Of a DNA stretch of 51,017 nucleotides, positions 9,071 to 17,034 are shown piece after piece. The translations under genes were made by a program, and so were the position numbers. The first letter of the stretch is position 1, and every line of letters starts with the position of its first letter. The stretch is taken from assembly GCA_964434165.1 (NCBI GenBank), contig CAYSUS010000052.1, positions 1 through 51,017 on the forward strand, in the 5' to 3' direction. The notes beneath the pieces were generated by a model, which did no database searches, was not told the DNA's origin, and saw only the letters and a list, made by a program, of their open reading frames with translations. The DNA comes from CAYSUS01 sp964434165 (GTDB taxonomy: Bacteria > Planctomycetota > Planctomycetia > Pirellulales > Thermoguttaceae).

Positions 9071-9928
9071 CTAACCCCGCGTCAGCTCGCGGAAGCGGCC
9101 CATCAGGTCGCGGGTGATCGGTCCCGGGCGGCCGTCGCCGATCGAGCGGCTATCGACCTTCACCACGGGGACCACCTCGGCGGCGGTGCCGGTGAGAAAG
9201 CACTCCTCGGCGATGTACACGTCGTGCCGCGTGAGCGGCGTCTCCAGCACCTCGGTGCCGGCCCGGCGCGCCAGCTTGATGACCGCGTCGCGCGTGATCC
9301 CCTCGAGAATGCCGGCGTCGTTGGGCGGGGTGAGTACCCGGCCGTCGCGCACCAGGAAGATGTTGTCCCCCGTGCACTCGGCCACCTCGCCCTTGTGGTT
9401 GAGCATGAGGGCCTCGATGCATCCGGCCTGGAGCCCCTCGATCTTGGCGAGGATGTTGTTCAGGTAGTTCAGCGACTTGATCCGCGGATTGAGGGCGGCC
9501 GGATGGTTGCGGATCGTGCTGACCGTGATGATCTCCAGGCCGTTCTCGTAGTACTCCGCGGGATACAGCGTGATCGCATCGGCGATGATGATCACCTGCG
9601 GATCGCTGCAGCGGTTGGGGTCGAGGCCCAGCGTGCCGGCGCCCCGCGTGACGAGCACGCGGATGTAGCCGTCGCCGATCCGGTTGGCGTCGAGGGCCTC
9701 CTGGATGGCCCGGGCCATCTGCTCCTTGGTGACGGGGATTGCCAGCCAGATCGCCTTGGCCGAGTCCCACAGGCGGTCGAGGTGCTCCTGGAGCAGAAAG
9801 GCCTTGCCGCCGTAGCTGCGGATGCCTTCGAACACGCCGTCGCCGTAGAGGAGTCCGTGGTCGAAGACGCTGATTCGCGCGTCGTCCTGGTCAACCAGCT
9901 CTCCGTTGATATGGACCTTCAGAGCCAT
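9071..9928 (-). CDS. ilvE: Branched-chain amino acid aminotransferase
   Basis: About 285 residues from ATG 9928 (MALKVHINGEL), the start that matches the family. ATG 9952 would overlap the lolD stop as ATGA and add eight residues, so coupling from there is possible. This is a PLP fold-type IV enzyme: FDHGLLYGDGVFEGIRSY near the N-terminus, the catalytic-lysine region NPRIKSLNYLNNILAKIE, then GEVAECTGDNIFLV and EECFLTGTAAEVVPV. It interconverts Leu/Ile/Val and their 2-oxo acids. It is the last gene of lysS-lolC-lolD-ilvE. Confidence 0.9.
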   Translation of the reverse strand: MALKVHINGELVDQDDARISVFDHGLLYGDGVFEGIRSYGGKAFLLQEHLDRLWDSAKAIWLAIPVTKEQMARAIQEALDANRIGDGYIRVLVTRGAGTLGLDPNRCSDPQVIIIADAITLYPAEYYENGLEIITVSTIRNHPAALNPRIKSLNYLNNILAKIEGLQAGCIEALMLNHKGEVAECTGDNIFLVRDGRVLTPPNDAGILEGITRDAVIKLARRAGTEVLETPLTRHDVYIAEECFLTGTAAEVVPVVKVDSRSIGDGRPGPITRDLMGRFRELTRG

Positions 9929-9948
9929 GGTGTTCTGCCGCGTGGGGT

Positions 9949-10965
9949 TCATTGCGAGGGCCGGGCGCACGGCGCGGCCTCTTCGACCCGGCCATCGACC
10001 AGCCGCACCACGCGGTCGGTGCTCTCGGCGATCGCCTGATCATGAGTGACCATGACTATAGTCAGGTTCTCCTGCTCATTCAAGCCGCGGAGGAGGTCCA
10101 GGATCTCCCGGCCCGTCTGCTGGTCGAGATTGCCGGTCGGCTCGTCGGCCAGCAGGACCTTGGGCCCGGCCACGAGGGCCCGGGCGATGGCCGCGCGCTG
10201 CATCTCCCCGCCCGACAGCTCGCGGGGCTTGTGCCGGGCGCGGTGCCCGAGTCCCATCAACTCCAGCAGACGCTCGCCCCGCTCGCGGTGTTCGCGCCGG
10301 CGGCGGAAGAAGTCCCAGACGCCCGAGCCGATCATCAGCGGCGCGAGCACGTTCTCCAGCATGCTCAGCTCGGGCAGGAGGTGATAGAACTGGAAGATCA
10401 TGCCGATCTGGCGGTTGCGGAGGCGGTCGCGGTGGGCGGCGGGGAGATTGTCGATGCGGTGGCCCTCGAAATGGACTTCACCCTCGGTGGGGGCGTCGAG
10501 CGTTCCGAGCAGGTGCAACAGGGTGCTCTTGCCCGACCCGCTCTGGCCGACGACGGCGAGGAACTCGCCGTGCCGGACCTTCAGGTCCACGCCCCGGAGG
10601 ACGGGGATCTCCAGGGACGCCTTGCGGTAGGTCTTGGAGAGCCGGCGCGCGACGAGCTGGTGGCCGATCAGGTTGCCGGCGTCGGTGCCGGCCGTGCCGG
10701 CGGGCTTGGTCTCCCGCGGCGAGCGGACGTCCCTGGGCCGGGCCGGGGCGTGCGGTCCGTGCAGCGCCAGGATTTTTTCGGCGGGCGGGGCGGCGGCGGG
10801 GCGGGCCTCGGCCGAGCCGCGCAGCGACTCCAGGTTCGGCGCGCCGTCCAGGCAGGGGCCGCCCTGGACGCGCGGCCCGTAGTTGGGACGCAGGCCGGGG
10901 TTCTTGGCCGGCCGCCCCGCGGCCTTGGGCTTCTGTTTGAAGAGCTTCTCCAGGTCGTCATTCAT
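9949..10965 (-). CDS. lolD: LolD-like ABC transporter ATPase with a long N-terminal extension
   Basis: 338 residues, about 100 longer than usual. The ATPase starts near residue 100. It has Walker A GQSGSGKST (140-148), Q-loop FQFYHLLPE, signature LSGGEMQRAAIARAL, Walker B VLLADEPTGNLD and the switch His in VMVTHD. Residues 1-98 are Pro/Ala/Arg-rich with no hydrophobic segment and look disordered. With the LolC/E-type permease just upstream (8-nt overlap), it should power release of lipoproteins from the inner membrane, or a related MacB-type extraction. Confidence 0.88.
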   Translation of the reverse strand: MNDDLEKLFKQKPKAAGRPAKNPGLRPNYGPRVQGGPCLDGAPNLESLRGSAEARPAAAPPAEKILALHGPHAPARPRDVRSPRETKPAGTAGTDAGNLIGHQLVARRLSKTYRKASLEIPVLRGVDLKVRHGEFLAVVGQSGSGKSTLLHLLGTLDAPTEGEVHFEGHRIDNLPAAHRDRLRNRQIGMIFQFYHLLPELSMLENVLAPLMIGSGVWDFFRRRREHRERGERLLELMGLGHRARHKPRELSGGEMQRAAIARALVAGPKVLLADEPTGNLDQQTGREILDLLRGLNEQENLTIVMVTHDQAIAESTDRVVRLVDGRVEEAAPCARPSQ

Positions 10966-12619
10966 AGCGCAGTGCCTCCACGGGGCGGAGCATGGCGGCC
11001 CGCAGCGCCGGCAGCACGCTGGCCAGCACGGCGATCGCCATGGCCCCCAGCACGATCCAGGCCACCGTCGCGGCCGAGACGATCGTGGGGATCTTGTAGA
11101 AGTAGTAGATCTGCGGGTCGAAGACCGGCCGGCCGGTGATCTTGCCCAACAGGTCGGCGATCTCGTTGATGTAGCGCACCAGCAGGAGGCCGAGGATCAT
11201 GCCCACGGCCGAGCCGACCGTGCCCAGCGTCAGGCCGTAGCCGAGGAAGATGCCCATGACCCCGCGGGACGAGGCCCCCAGCGACTTGAGGATGCCGATG
11301 TCGCGGGTCTTCTCGACGACGATCATGAAGAAGATCGCCAGGATCCCGAAGCCCGAGACGCAGATGATCAGGAACAGCAGCACGTTGAGGATCGCGGTCT
11401 CCATCTCGACGGCGGCCAGCAGGGGGCCCTGCTTGTCGCGCCAGGTGTACACCCCGTACAGCCCGGCGCGGAACTTCTTGCGGAGCCTGTCGCGGACCAT
11501 GTTGCCGTCAACGCCGTCCTTGAGCTTGATCTGGATCGAGCTGACCATGCGGGCCCCCGAGATCGGCTCGACCATGCCGCGGAGGTCCTGGAGCTTCTCG
11601 ATCGGAACGAACACGAACTGCGAGTCGTACTCGCTCATCTTGCTCTCGTAGAGATCGACGACCGTGAAGTGGTCGCTGATCCCCTTCGGCGGCGTGCCGG
11701 CCGTGGGAAACGTCAGCTTGACGTCGTCGCCGGGCATGAGCAGAAACCGGTCGCGGCCCTCACCGTCGCGGAAGCTGGCCAGGGCAATCCCCAGCACCAC
11801 GCCCGTGTGCTGCTCCGTGGTCGGGTCGAATTCCCTGGTCTGGGCCTGAATCCGCGCGGCGAACGCGTCCTCGACCTCGTCCGGCTGGCTCGCCTCCGCG
11901 GGGTCCTCCTCGCGCTGCTCGCCGATCGCGACCCGCGTCCTCGGCCGGCGCGCGCCGGGGGAATCCTCGGGGACGGGCACCAGGCGGATGGGGTTCGAGC
12001 CCGACTCGGCACGCGAGGGCGACTCGGTCGGCCGCGCCTCCCGCGGCCTCTCCCTCGGCTGGAACGGACGGTACAGCTCCGCCTCGCGGGACTTGCGAAT
12101 CCGGTGCGGCCAGCCGGCCTTGGCCATCTCTTCCCGGGGCGGGGCCTCCTCGCCGCTTTGATGGTCCCGCACGTCGTAGCCGTCCTCGCGCAGCTTCCAG
12201 CTCAGTTGGCGGCGGTTCTCCGGGTGCTGGAGGTAGCGGCCGAAGTCGCTCACCTGGGATTGGGTCCGGGCGTCGATGCCGATCAGGTGAACCGGCCGCG
12301 TGATCCACTTGCCGCCGTACTCGAAACTGAGCATCGCCGGGACCACGACGGTCGGCGTCATGGCCTCGATCCACTCCCCGGCCACCTGGCGGATCTGGTC
12401 CATCTGCCACTCGGGGTCGGGCATGCCCTCCAGGCTCGTCGATTCCACCACCACGTCGGAGAGGATGCCGTGGATGCGGTTCTGCATCTCGTGGCTGAAC
12501 CCCGCCATCACGCTGTTGACCACGATCATTGTGGCCACGCCGAGCATCACGCTGCCGACCGAAGCCAGGGCGATGTAGCGCGTGCGGAGGTAGCGCCAGC
12601 AGAGGAGGAGGACGTACAT
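10958..12619 (-). CDS. lolC: LolC/LolE-family ABC permease with a large extracytoplasmic insert
   Basis: 553 residues against roughly 400 for LolC/E. TM1 is about 15-40 (IALASVGSVMLGVATMIVVN). A large extracytoplasmic domain follows, then three C-terminal TM helices (LLFLIICVSGFGILAIFFMI; GLTLGTVGSAVGMILGLLLV; VSAATVAWIVLGAMAIAVLA). VEKTRDIGILKSLGAS, the family coupling motif, links TM2 and TM3. Residues about 135-265 are a highly charged, Pro/Arg/Glu-rich insertion inside the extracytoplasmic domain. The gene overlaps lolD by 8 nt. It probably acts in lipoprotein sorting. Confidence 0.86.
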   Translation of the reverse strand: MYVLLLCWRYLRTRYIALASVGSVMLGVATMIVVNSVMAGFSHEMQNRIHGILSDVVVESTSLEGMPDPEWQMDQIRQVAGEWIEAMTPTVVVPAMLSFEYGGKWITRPVHLIGIDARTQSQVSDFGRYLQHPENRRQLSWKLREDGYDVRDHQSGEEAPPREEMAKAGWPHRIRKSREAELYRPFQPRERPREARPTESPSRAESGSNPIRLVPVPEDSPGARRPRTRVAIGEQREEDPAEASQPDEVEDAFAARIQAQTREFDPTTEQHTGVVLGIALASFRDGEGRDRFLLMPGDDVKLTFPTAGTPPKGISDHFTVVDLYESKMSEYDSQFVFVPIEKLQDLRGMVEPISGARMVSSIQIKLKDGVDGNMVRDRLRKKFRAGLYGVYTWRDKQGPLLAAVEMETAILNVLLFLIICVSGFGILAIFFMIVVEKTRDIGILKSLGASSRGVMGIFLGYGLTLGTVGSAVGMILGLLLVRYINEIADLLGKITGRPVFDPQIYYFYKIPTIVSAATVAWIVLGAMAIAVLASVLPALRAAMLRPVEALRYE

Positions 12620-12705
12620 CGCGAAGGAACCTCCGTGTTCGTCGTTCTCGGGAAGCGGGCTCCGCCCGCCCTCACGTGCGCCGCAGCGCGCCCGGCCCGC
12701 GCCAG

Positions 12706-14217
12706 CTATACCGCCTCCGGCCTCAGGAGCGGGAAAAGGATCACGTCGCGGATCGTCTGCGAATCGGTCAGGAGCATCACCAGCCGGTCGATGCCGATGC
12801 CCAGCCCTCCGGCCGGCGGCATGCCGTGGCGCAGCGCGCGAATGAAGTCGCGGTCCATGCGGGCCATCGAGTCGTCGTCCGCAAGGCCTTCCAGTTGGGC
12901 GCTGAACAGGGCCTCCTGCAAGTCCGGGTCGTTCAGCTCCGTGTAGGCGTTGGCCACCTCCATGCCCTGGATGAACAGCTCGAACCGCTCGGCGATCTCC
13001 GGCCGATCCGCCTTGCGCTTGGTCAAGGGGCAGATGCTGGCCGGGTAGTCGAGCACGAACACCGGGCCGGTGAGCCGGTCCTCGACCACCTCCTCGAACA
13101 GCTCGTTCTTGACCACGTCGATGTGCCGGCCGCCCGTCTCCAGGCCCGACTTCTTCGCAGCGGCCAAAAGCGATTCCGCGTCCTTCGGGTCCGCGCCCGT
13201 GTGCTCGGCCAGCAGCTCCTCGTACGTGCGCCGCGCAAAGGGCGGCGTGAAGTCGATCTCCTGCTCGCCCCAGGGGAGCTTCATGCCCTGGCCGGTCGCC
13301 CGGATCGCCTCGACGAGGATCTTCTCGGTCAGGTCCATCATCGTGCGGTAATCGCCGTAGGCCTGATAGACCTCGAGCATCGTGAACTCGGGGTTGTGCC
13401 GGGGGCTGATCCCCTCGTTGCGATACACGCGCCCCAGCTCATACACGCGTTCCACACCCCCGACCAGAAGCCGCTTCAAATGCAGCTCCAGCGCGATCCG
13501 CAGGTAGAGGTCGATGTCCAGGGCGTTGTGGTGGGTGACGAACGGCCGCGCCGCCGCGCCGCCGGCCACGGCGTGCAGCGTCGGGCCCTCGACCTCGACG
13601 AACCCCTCCGAGGCCAGCGTCGTACGGATCGAGTGCACGATCCGCGTCCGCCGCACGAACCGCTCCAGCACGCCCTCGGAGTGGATCAGGTCGAGGTAGC
13701 GCAGGCGCTGGCGGAGCTCGGGGTCGCGCAGCCCCTTGTGCTTCTCCGGCGGCGTCTCGATCGACTTGCAGAGGAAGTGCAGGTCGTCGGCGAAGATCGT
13801 CAGCTCGCCCGTTCTCGTGCGCTTCAACTCGCCGTCCACGCCGACCAGGTCGCCCAGGTCGAGGCACCTGGCCAGCTCCCAGTTCTCCGCGCCGACCTGC
13901 TTCTTGCCCAGGAAGATCTGGATGTCGCCGGTCCAGTCGCGGATGTTCAGGAAGATCAGCTTGCCGGTCGGGCGCTGGAGGATGATCCTTCCGGCAGCGC
14001 GCACGCGCGGGCCGCGCTCCTCGGGCGGCTTGCCGGTCTCGCAGTCGCCCGCGGGGACGACCTCGATCTCCGACTCGCGGGCCCGGATCTCGCCGATCGG
14101 CTGGTGGCCGTCGAAGCGGCCGCCCCAGGGATCGAATCCCAGCTCGCGGATCTTGCGCAGCTTGTCCCGGCGCGCGGCTTCCAGGGGTGCAGATTCGTCT
14201 TGGTGTTCGTCGGTCAT
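12706..14217 (-). CDS. lysS: Lysyl-tRNA synthetase, class II
   Basis: 503 residues. An N-terminal OB-fold anticodon-binding domain (about 55-160, with RPTGKLIFLNIRDWTGDIQIF) precedes the class II catalytic core. Motif 2 is YRNEGISPRHNPEFTMLE, and motif 3 GGLGIGIDRLVMLL is near the C-terminus. It charges tRNA-Lys. It is first in the cluster with lolC, lolD and ilvE; 86 nt separate it from lolC. A TTGACC/TAAAAT promoter lies about 45-75 nt upstream. Confidence 0.96.
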   Translation of the reverse strand: MTDEHQDESAPLEAARRDKLRKIRELGFDPWGGRFDGHQPIGEIRARESEIEVVPAGDCETGKPPEERGPRVRAAGRIILQRPTGKLIFLNIRDWTGDIQIFLGKKQVGAENWELARCLDLGDLVGVDGELKRTRTGELTIFADDLHFLCKSIETPPEKHKGLRDPELRQRLRYLDLIHSEGVLERFVRRTRIVHSIRTTLASEGFVEVEGPTLHAVAGGAAARPFVTHHNALDIDLYLRIALELHLKRLLVGGVERVYELGRVYRNEGISPRHNPEFTMLEVYQAYGDYRTMMDLTEKILVEAIRATGQGMKLPWGEQEIDFTPPFARRTYEELLAEHTGADPKDAESLLAAAKKSGLETGGRHIDVVKNELFEEVVEDRLTGPVFVLDYPASICPLTKRKADRPEIAERFELFIQGMEVANAYTELNDPDLQEALFSAQLEGLADDDSMARMDRDFIRALRHGMPPAGGLGIGIDRLVMLLTDSQTIRDVILFPLLRPEAV

Positions 14218-14262
14218 CGGCGCGTGGGTGCAGACAGGTTGCCGGCCCTCCGGAATCGCGGC

Positions 14263-14290
14263 ATTTTAGTAACCCCACAGGCCGGGTCAA
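14263..14290 (-). promoter_or_regulatory. Predicted sigma-70 promoter of lysS
   Basis: Minus strand TTGACC (14285-14290), 16-nt spacer, TAAAAT (14263-14268), 46 nt before the lysS ATG. Confidence 0.6.
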
Positions 14291-14472
14291 TGTCATCTAC
14301 GTCCCGGCCCGGTGCCTTGGGGCACTGGGAATCGGCCGAAAGCCGCGCGCTCTGCGCAATTTGCGCGAAGGGGCTTGATCGGATTCCGACGCTCCCGAGA
14401 TCCCATCCTCCGAGCCGGGCCGACACAGCCCGGCTCCAAATGCGCCCCGCCAAACGACTGGCGACTTCACTC

Positions 14473-14508
14473 ACTCACCACTCACCACTCACCCATGCGC
14501 CACTCACC
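14473..14508 (+). repeat. Heptamer direct repeats (ACTCACC) upstream of the kinase gene
   Basis: Three perfect head-to-tail copies of ACTCACC at 14473-14493 and a fourth at 14502-14508. A possible operator for either divergent gene, or simple-sequence noise. Confidence 0.5.
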
Positions 14509-14524
14509 CCCTCGCCCTCTCCCC

Positions 14525-14533
14525 TGATATACT
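14525..14533 (+). promoter_or_regulatory. Extended -10 element abutting the kinase start codon
   Basis: TGATATACT is a TGn extended -10 with hexamer TATACT (14528-14533). Only six bases separate it from ATG 14540 and no -35 is evident. Transcription would begin at or near the start codon, predicting a leaderless mRNA. Confidence 0.4.
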
Positions 14534-14539
14534 GACAAC

Positions 14540-16888
14540 ATGTCGAGCGACCCGACCATGCCGCAGGGCGGCCAGGACCGCCGCCAATCGAAGGAGATGA
14601 GCCTCCGTCGCGGCCAGCCTCCCACCCAGGTGCCCGGCTACGACGCCGAGCGGTTCCTGGGCATGGGGGCTTACGGCGAGGTATGGGTCGCGGTGCAGCG
14701 CAACACGGGCCGCCGCGTGGCGATCAAGTTCTACGCCCATCGCGGGGGGCTCGACTGGTCGCTGCTGTCGCGCGAGGTCGAGAAGCTGGCCTTCCTCTTC
14801 GCCGACCGCTACGTGGTGCAGTTGATCGGCGTGGGCTGGGACGCGACCCCGCCTTACTACATCATGGAGTACCTGGACCGGGGCTCGCTGGCGGAGCGCC
14901 TGGAGACGGGCCCGCTGCCGGTCGATGAGGCGACCGACCTGTTCCACGACGTAGCGATGGGGCTGGTCCACGCCCACGGCAAGGGCGTGCTGCACTGCGA
15001 CCTGAAGCCGGCGAACATCCTCCTGGACCAGGACGCCCGCCCGCGCCTGGCCGACTTCGGCCAGTCGCGGCTTTCGCACGAGCAGGCCCCGGCCCTGGGC
15101 ACGCTGTTCTACATGGCCCCGGAGCAGGCCGACATGGACGCGGTGCCCGACGCCCGCTGGGACGTTTACGCCTTGGGCGCGCTGTTGTACTGCATGCTCA
15201 CCGGCAGTCCGCCGCATCGCGCTCCGGAAGCCGTCCGGCAGCTGGAGCAGGCGGCCGACCTCCCGCAGCGGCTGGCCGCGTATCGGCGGATCATCCGCCG
15301 CGCTGCGAGGCCGCAAGCCCACCGGCAGGTGCCGGGCGTGGACCGCGAGCTGGTCGAGATCCTGGAGCGCTGCCTGGCCGTCGATCCTCAGAAGCGGTTC
15401 CCCAACGTCCAGGCCGTGCTCGACGCGCTCCGCGCCCGGGCGGCGCGCCGCGCGCGGCGGCCGCTGGTGATCTTCGGCGCGCTGGGGCCGGTGCTGCTGC
15501 TGCTGGTCGTAGGGGTATTCGCATGGCGTGGATTCGCTTCCGCCGTGAGCCAGTCGGAGGAAGCCCTCGTGGCCCGGGCGCTGGAGAGCAACAAGTTCGC
15601 CGCGCAGTACGTGGCCCGGGCGACGGCGGGGCAGGTGTGGCGGAGGTACCGGTCGCTCAACACGCTGGTCGAGTCGGCCGAGCTCCGCAAGGTATTCGAG
15701 GAGACGGTCCACGATCCGGAGATCCGTCCCATGCTCCGCCGCCTGGCCGACCCGGACCTCGCGCCCGAGGAGGCCGAGCCGCTGATCGCCGAGTACCTCG
15801 ACCATCCGCAGCGGCACAAGCTCCAGGCGGCCTTCGAAGCGGCGATTCCCGCGGACGCGGACGCGGACGAGAACGGCGCGGCCAAGGGGGTCAATAGCTG
15901 GTTCCTCGACGACGAGTGGGGCACCCAGATCGCGCGCGTTCCGGAGCAGACCGAGACCGTGACCATCGGCCGCAACTACGCGTGGCGGAGCTACTTCCAC
16001 GGCGGCCGCCGCGACGTGACGGACAAATCGTGGCGCCCGCCTCCAGATCAGCACGTGCGGGCCACGCAGACCTCGGCCGCCTACCAGAGCGAGGCCACGA
16101 ACCTGTGGAACGTGGCGGTCTCCGCGCCCCTCCGCGCAGGCGGCGACGAGTTCCTCGGCATCGCCGGCCTTTCCGTGGGGATCGGCGACCTGGTGGAGCT
16201 GCAGGGCAAGGAGCACCAGTTCGCCGTGCTCGTGGAGGCACCGACCGAAGACACGCCCGGCCACGTGCTCCAGCATCCGCTGTTCGACGACGTGATCCAG
16301 CAGGCCGGGCGCCTGCCGGACGAGCTGAAGGAGCTTCGGGTGACCACAGGGAGCGTGCCCGACACCCCAAGGCGCAAGCGGCACCACGAGGACCCGATGG
16401 GCCAGTACGAAGGAGAAGGGGACGACGGCGCCGCGGGACGCTACTACCGCCAGCGGTGGCTTGCCGAGTCGTGGCCCGTCGAGGTCGGCGGCCGCAGCAC
16501 GGGGTGGCTGGTGATCGTGCAGGAGTCGTACGACGGCGCCATCGGCCGCACCATGGCCGAGCTGCGATACGACCTGTATCGTTGGGGCATCGCCGCCGCG
16601 GCGAGCATGGTGCTGGTGGTGGTCGGGCTGTGGGCGTTCGCATTCCGGCTGTCGAAGGACGCGGGACGGCGCCTGCTCTCGCTGGGCGGGGCCGGCGGCA
16701 CGGAGCGCCCCGGCGCGAGCCTCACGCCCGGCGCCACGCCGTCGAGCACGACCGCCGGCCGCCGAAGCACCGCCGACGAAGTGACCGAGGCGCTGCCGTA
16801 TGCGGAGTCCGACAATCGCCGGGATCGGGGAAATCCGAATCTCGAAACCCGCAATCCGGAACAAACCCGAACCACGAATGGAGGATGA
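14540..16888 (+). CDS. Membrane Ser/Thr protein kinase with an extracytoplasmic sensor domain
   Basis: 782 residues. The kinase domain is about 30-300: glycine loop GMGAYGEV (41-48), K63 in VAIKF, HCDLKPAN (152-159), DFG 172-174, APE 193-195. All catalytic residues are present, but Arg before the catalytic Asp is Cys, making it a non-RD kinase. TM1 is about 309-328 and TM2 about 683-702. The roughly 350 residues between lie outside the membrane and resemble a Cache-type sensor (LWNVAVSAPLRAGGDEFLGIAGLSVGIGDLVEL). The last 20 residues are encoded by a CGAA-rich intergenic-type repeat. The FHA-cyclase gene follows 146 nt downstream, so the kinase may phosphorylate FHA ligands for it. Confidence 0.88.
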   Translation: MSSDPTMPQGGQDRRQSKEMSLRRGQPPTQVPGYDAERFLGMGAYGEVWVAVQRNTGRRVAIKFYAHRGGLDWSLLSREVEKLAFLFADRYVVQLIGVGWDATPPYYIMEYLDRGSLAERLETGPLPVDEATDLFHDVAMGLVHAHGKGVLHCDLKPANILLDQDARPRLADFGQSRLSHEQAPALGTLFYMAPEQADMDAVPDARWDVYALGALLYCMLTGSPPHRAPEAVRQLEQAADLPQRLAAYRRIIRRAARPQAHRQVPGVDRELVEILERCLAVDPQKRFPNVQAVLDALRARAARRARRPLVIFGALGPVLLLLVVGVFAWRGFASAVSQSEEALVARALESNKFAAQYVARATAGQVWRRYRSLNTLVESAELRKVFEETVHDPEIRPMLRRLADPDLAPEEAEPLIAEYLDHPQRHKLQAAFEAAIPADADADENGAAKGVNSWFLDDEWGTQIARVPEQTETVTIGRNYAWRSYFHGGRRDVTDKSWRPPPDQHVRATQTSAAYQSEATNLWNVAVSAPLRAGGDEFLGIAGLSVGIGDLVELQGKEHQFAVLVEAPTEDTPGHVLQHPLFDDVIQQAGRLPDELKELRVTTGSVPDTPRRKRHHEDPMGQYEGEGDDGAAGRYYRQRWLAESWPVEVGGRSTGWLVIVQESYDGAIGRTMAELRYDLYRWGIAAAASMVLVVVGLWAFAFRLSKDAGRRLLSLGGAGGTERPGASLTPGATPSSTTAGRRSTADEVTEALPYAESDNRRDRGNPNLETRNPEQTRTTNGG

Positions 16889-17010
16889 CCGAAACCGCGG
16901 CGGCGACGGTGGCCTCGTGCCCGCCGTGGTCTCTCGTGGTTTCGAGCATTCGCATTTCGCGTTTCGGAGTTGTTTCGCATTTCGTGTTTCGTGCTACTTT
17001 CCTCGTGTTT
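16826..17010. repeat. Degenerate TTCG/CGAA-rich inverted repeat overlapping the kinase 3' end
   Basis: The left part (16826-16880) is a chain of CCGAA/TCGAAACCC-type words. The right part (about 16930-17005) is a chain of TTTCG words such as CATTTCGCGTTTCGG and GCATTTCGTGTTTCG. Read in reverse complement, the left part resembles the right, so the two form an imperfect inverted repeat around a GC-rich centre. The base composition is clearly lower in GC than flanking genes. Confidence 0.55.
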
Positions 17011-17034
17011 CCTGATGCGGTATCTGAGCCCCCC

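Larger units (their letters stand above)
14218..14539. other. Divergent intergenic region between lysS and the kinase gene
   Basis: 322 bp without a gene. It holds the lysS promoter (14263-14290), a block of ACTCACC heptamers (14473-14508) and an extended -10 element (14525-14533) abutting the kinase start. Confidence 0.6.

Noticed and set aside
14494..14540. ATG in the heptamer-repeat block as an earlier kinase start
   Set aside because: The family's poorly conserved N-terminus needs no extension, and the -10 element lies downstream of it.
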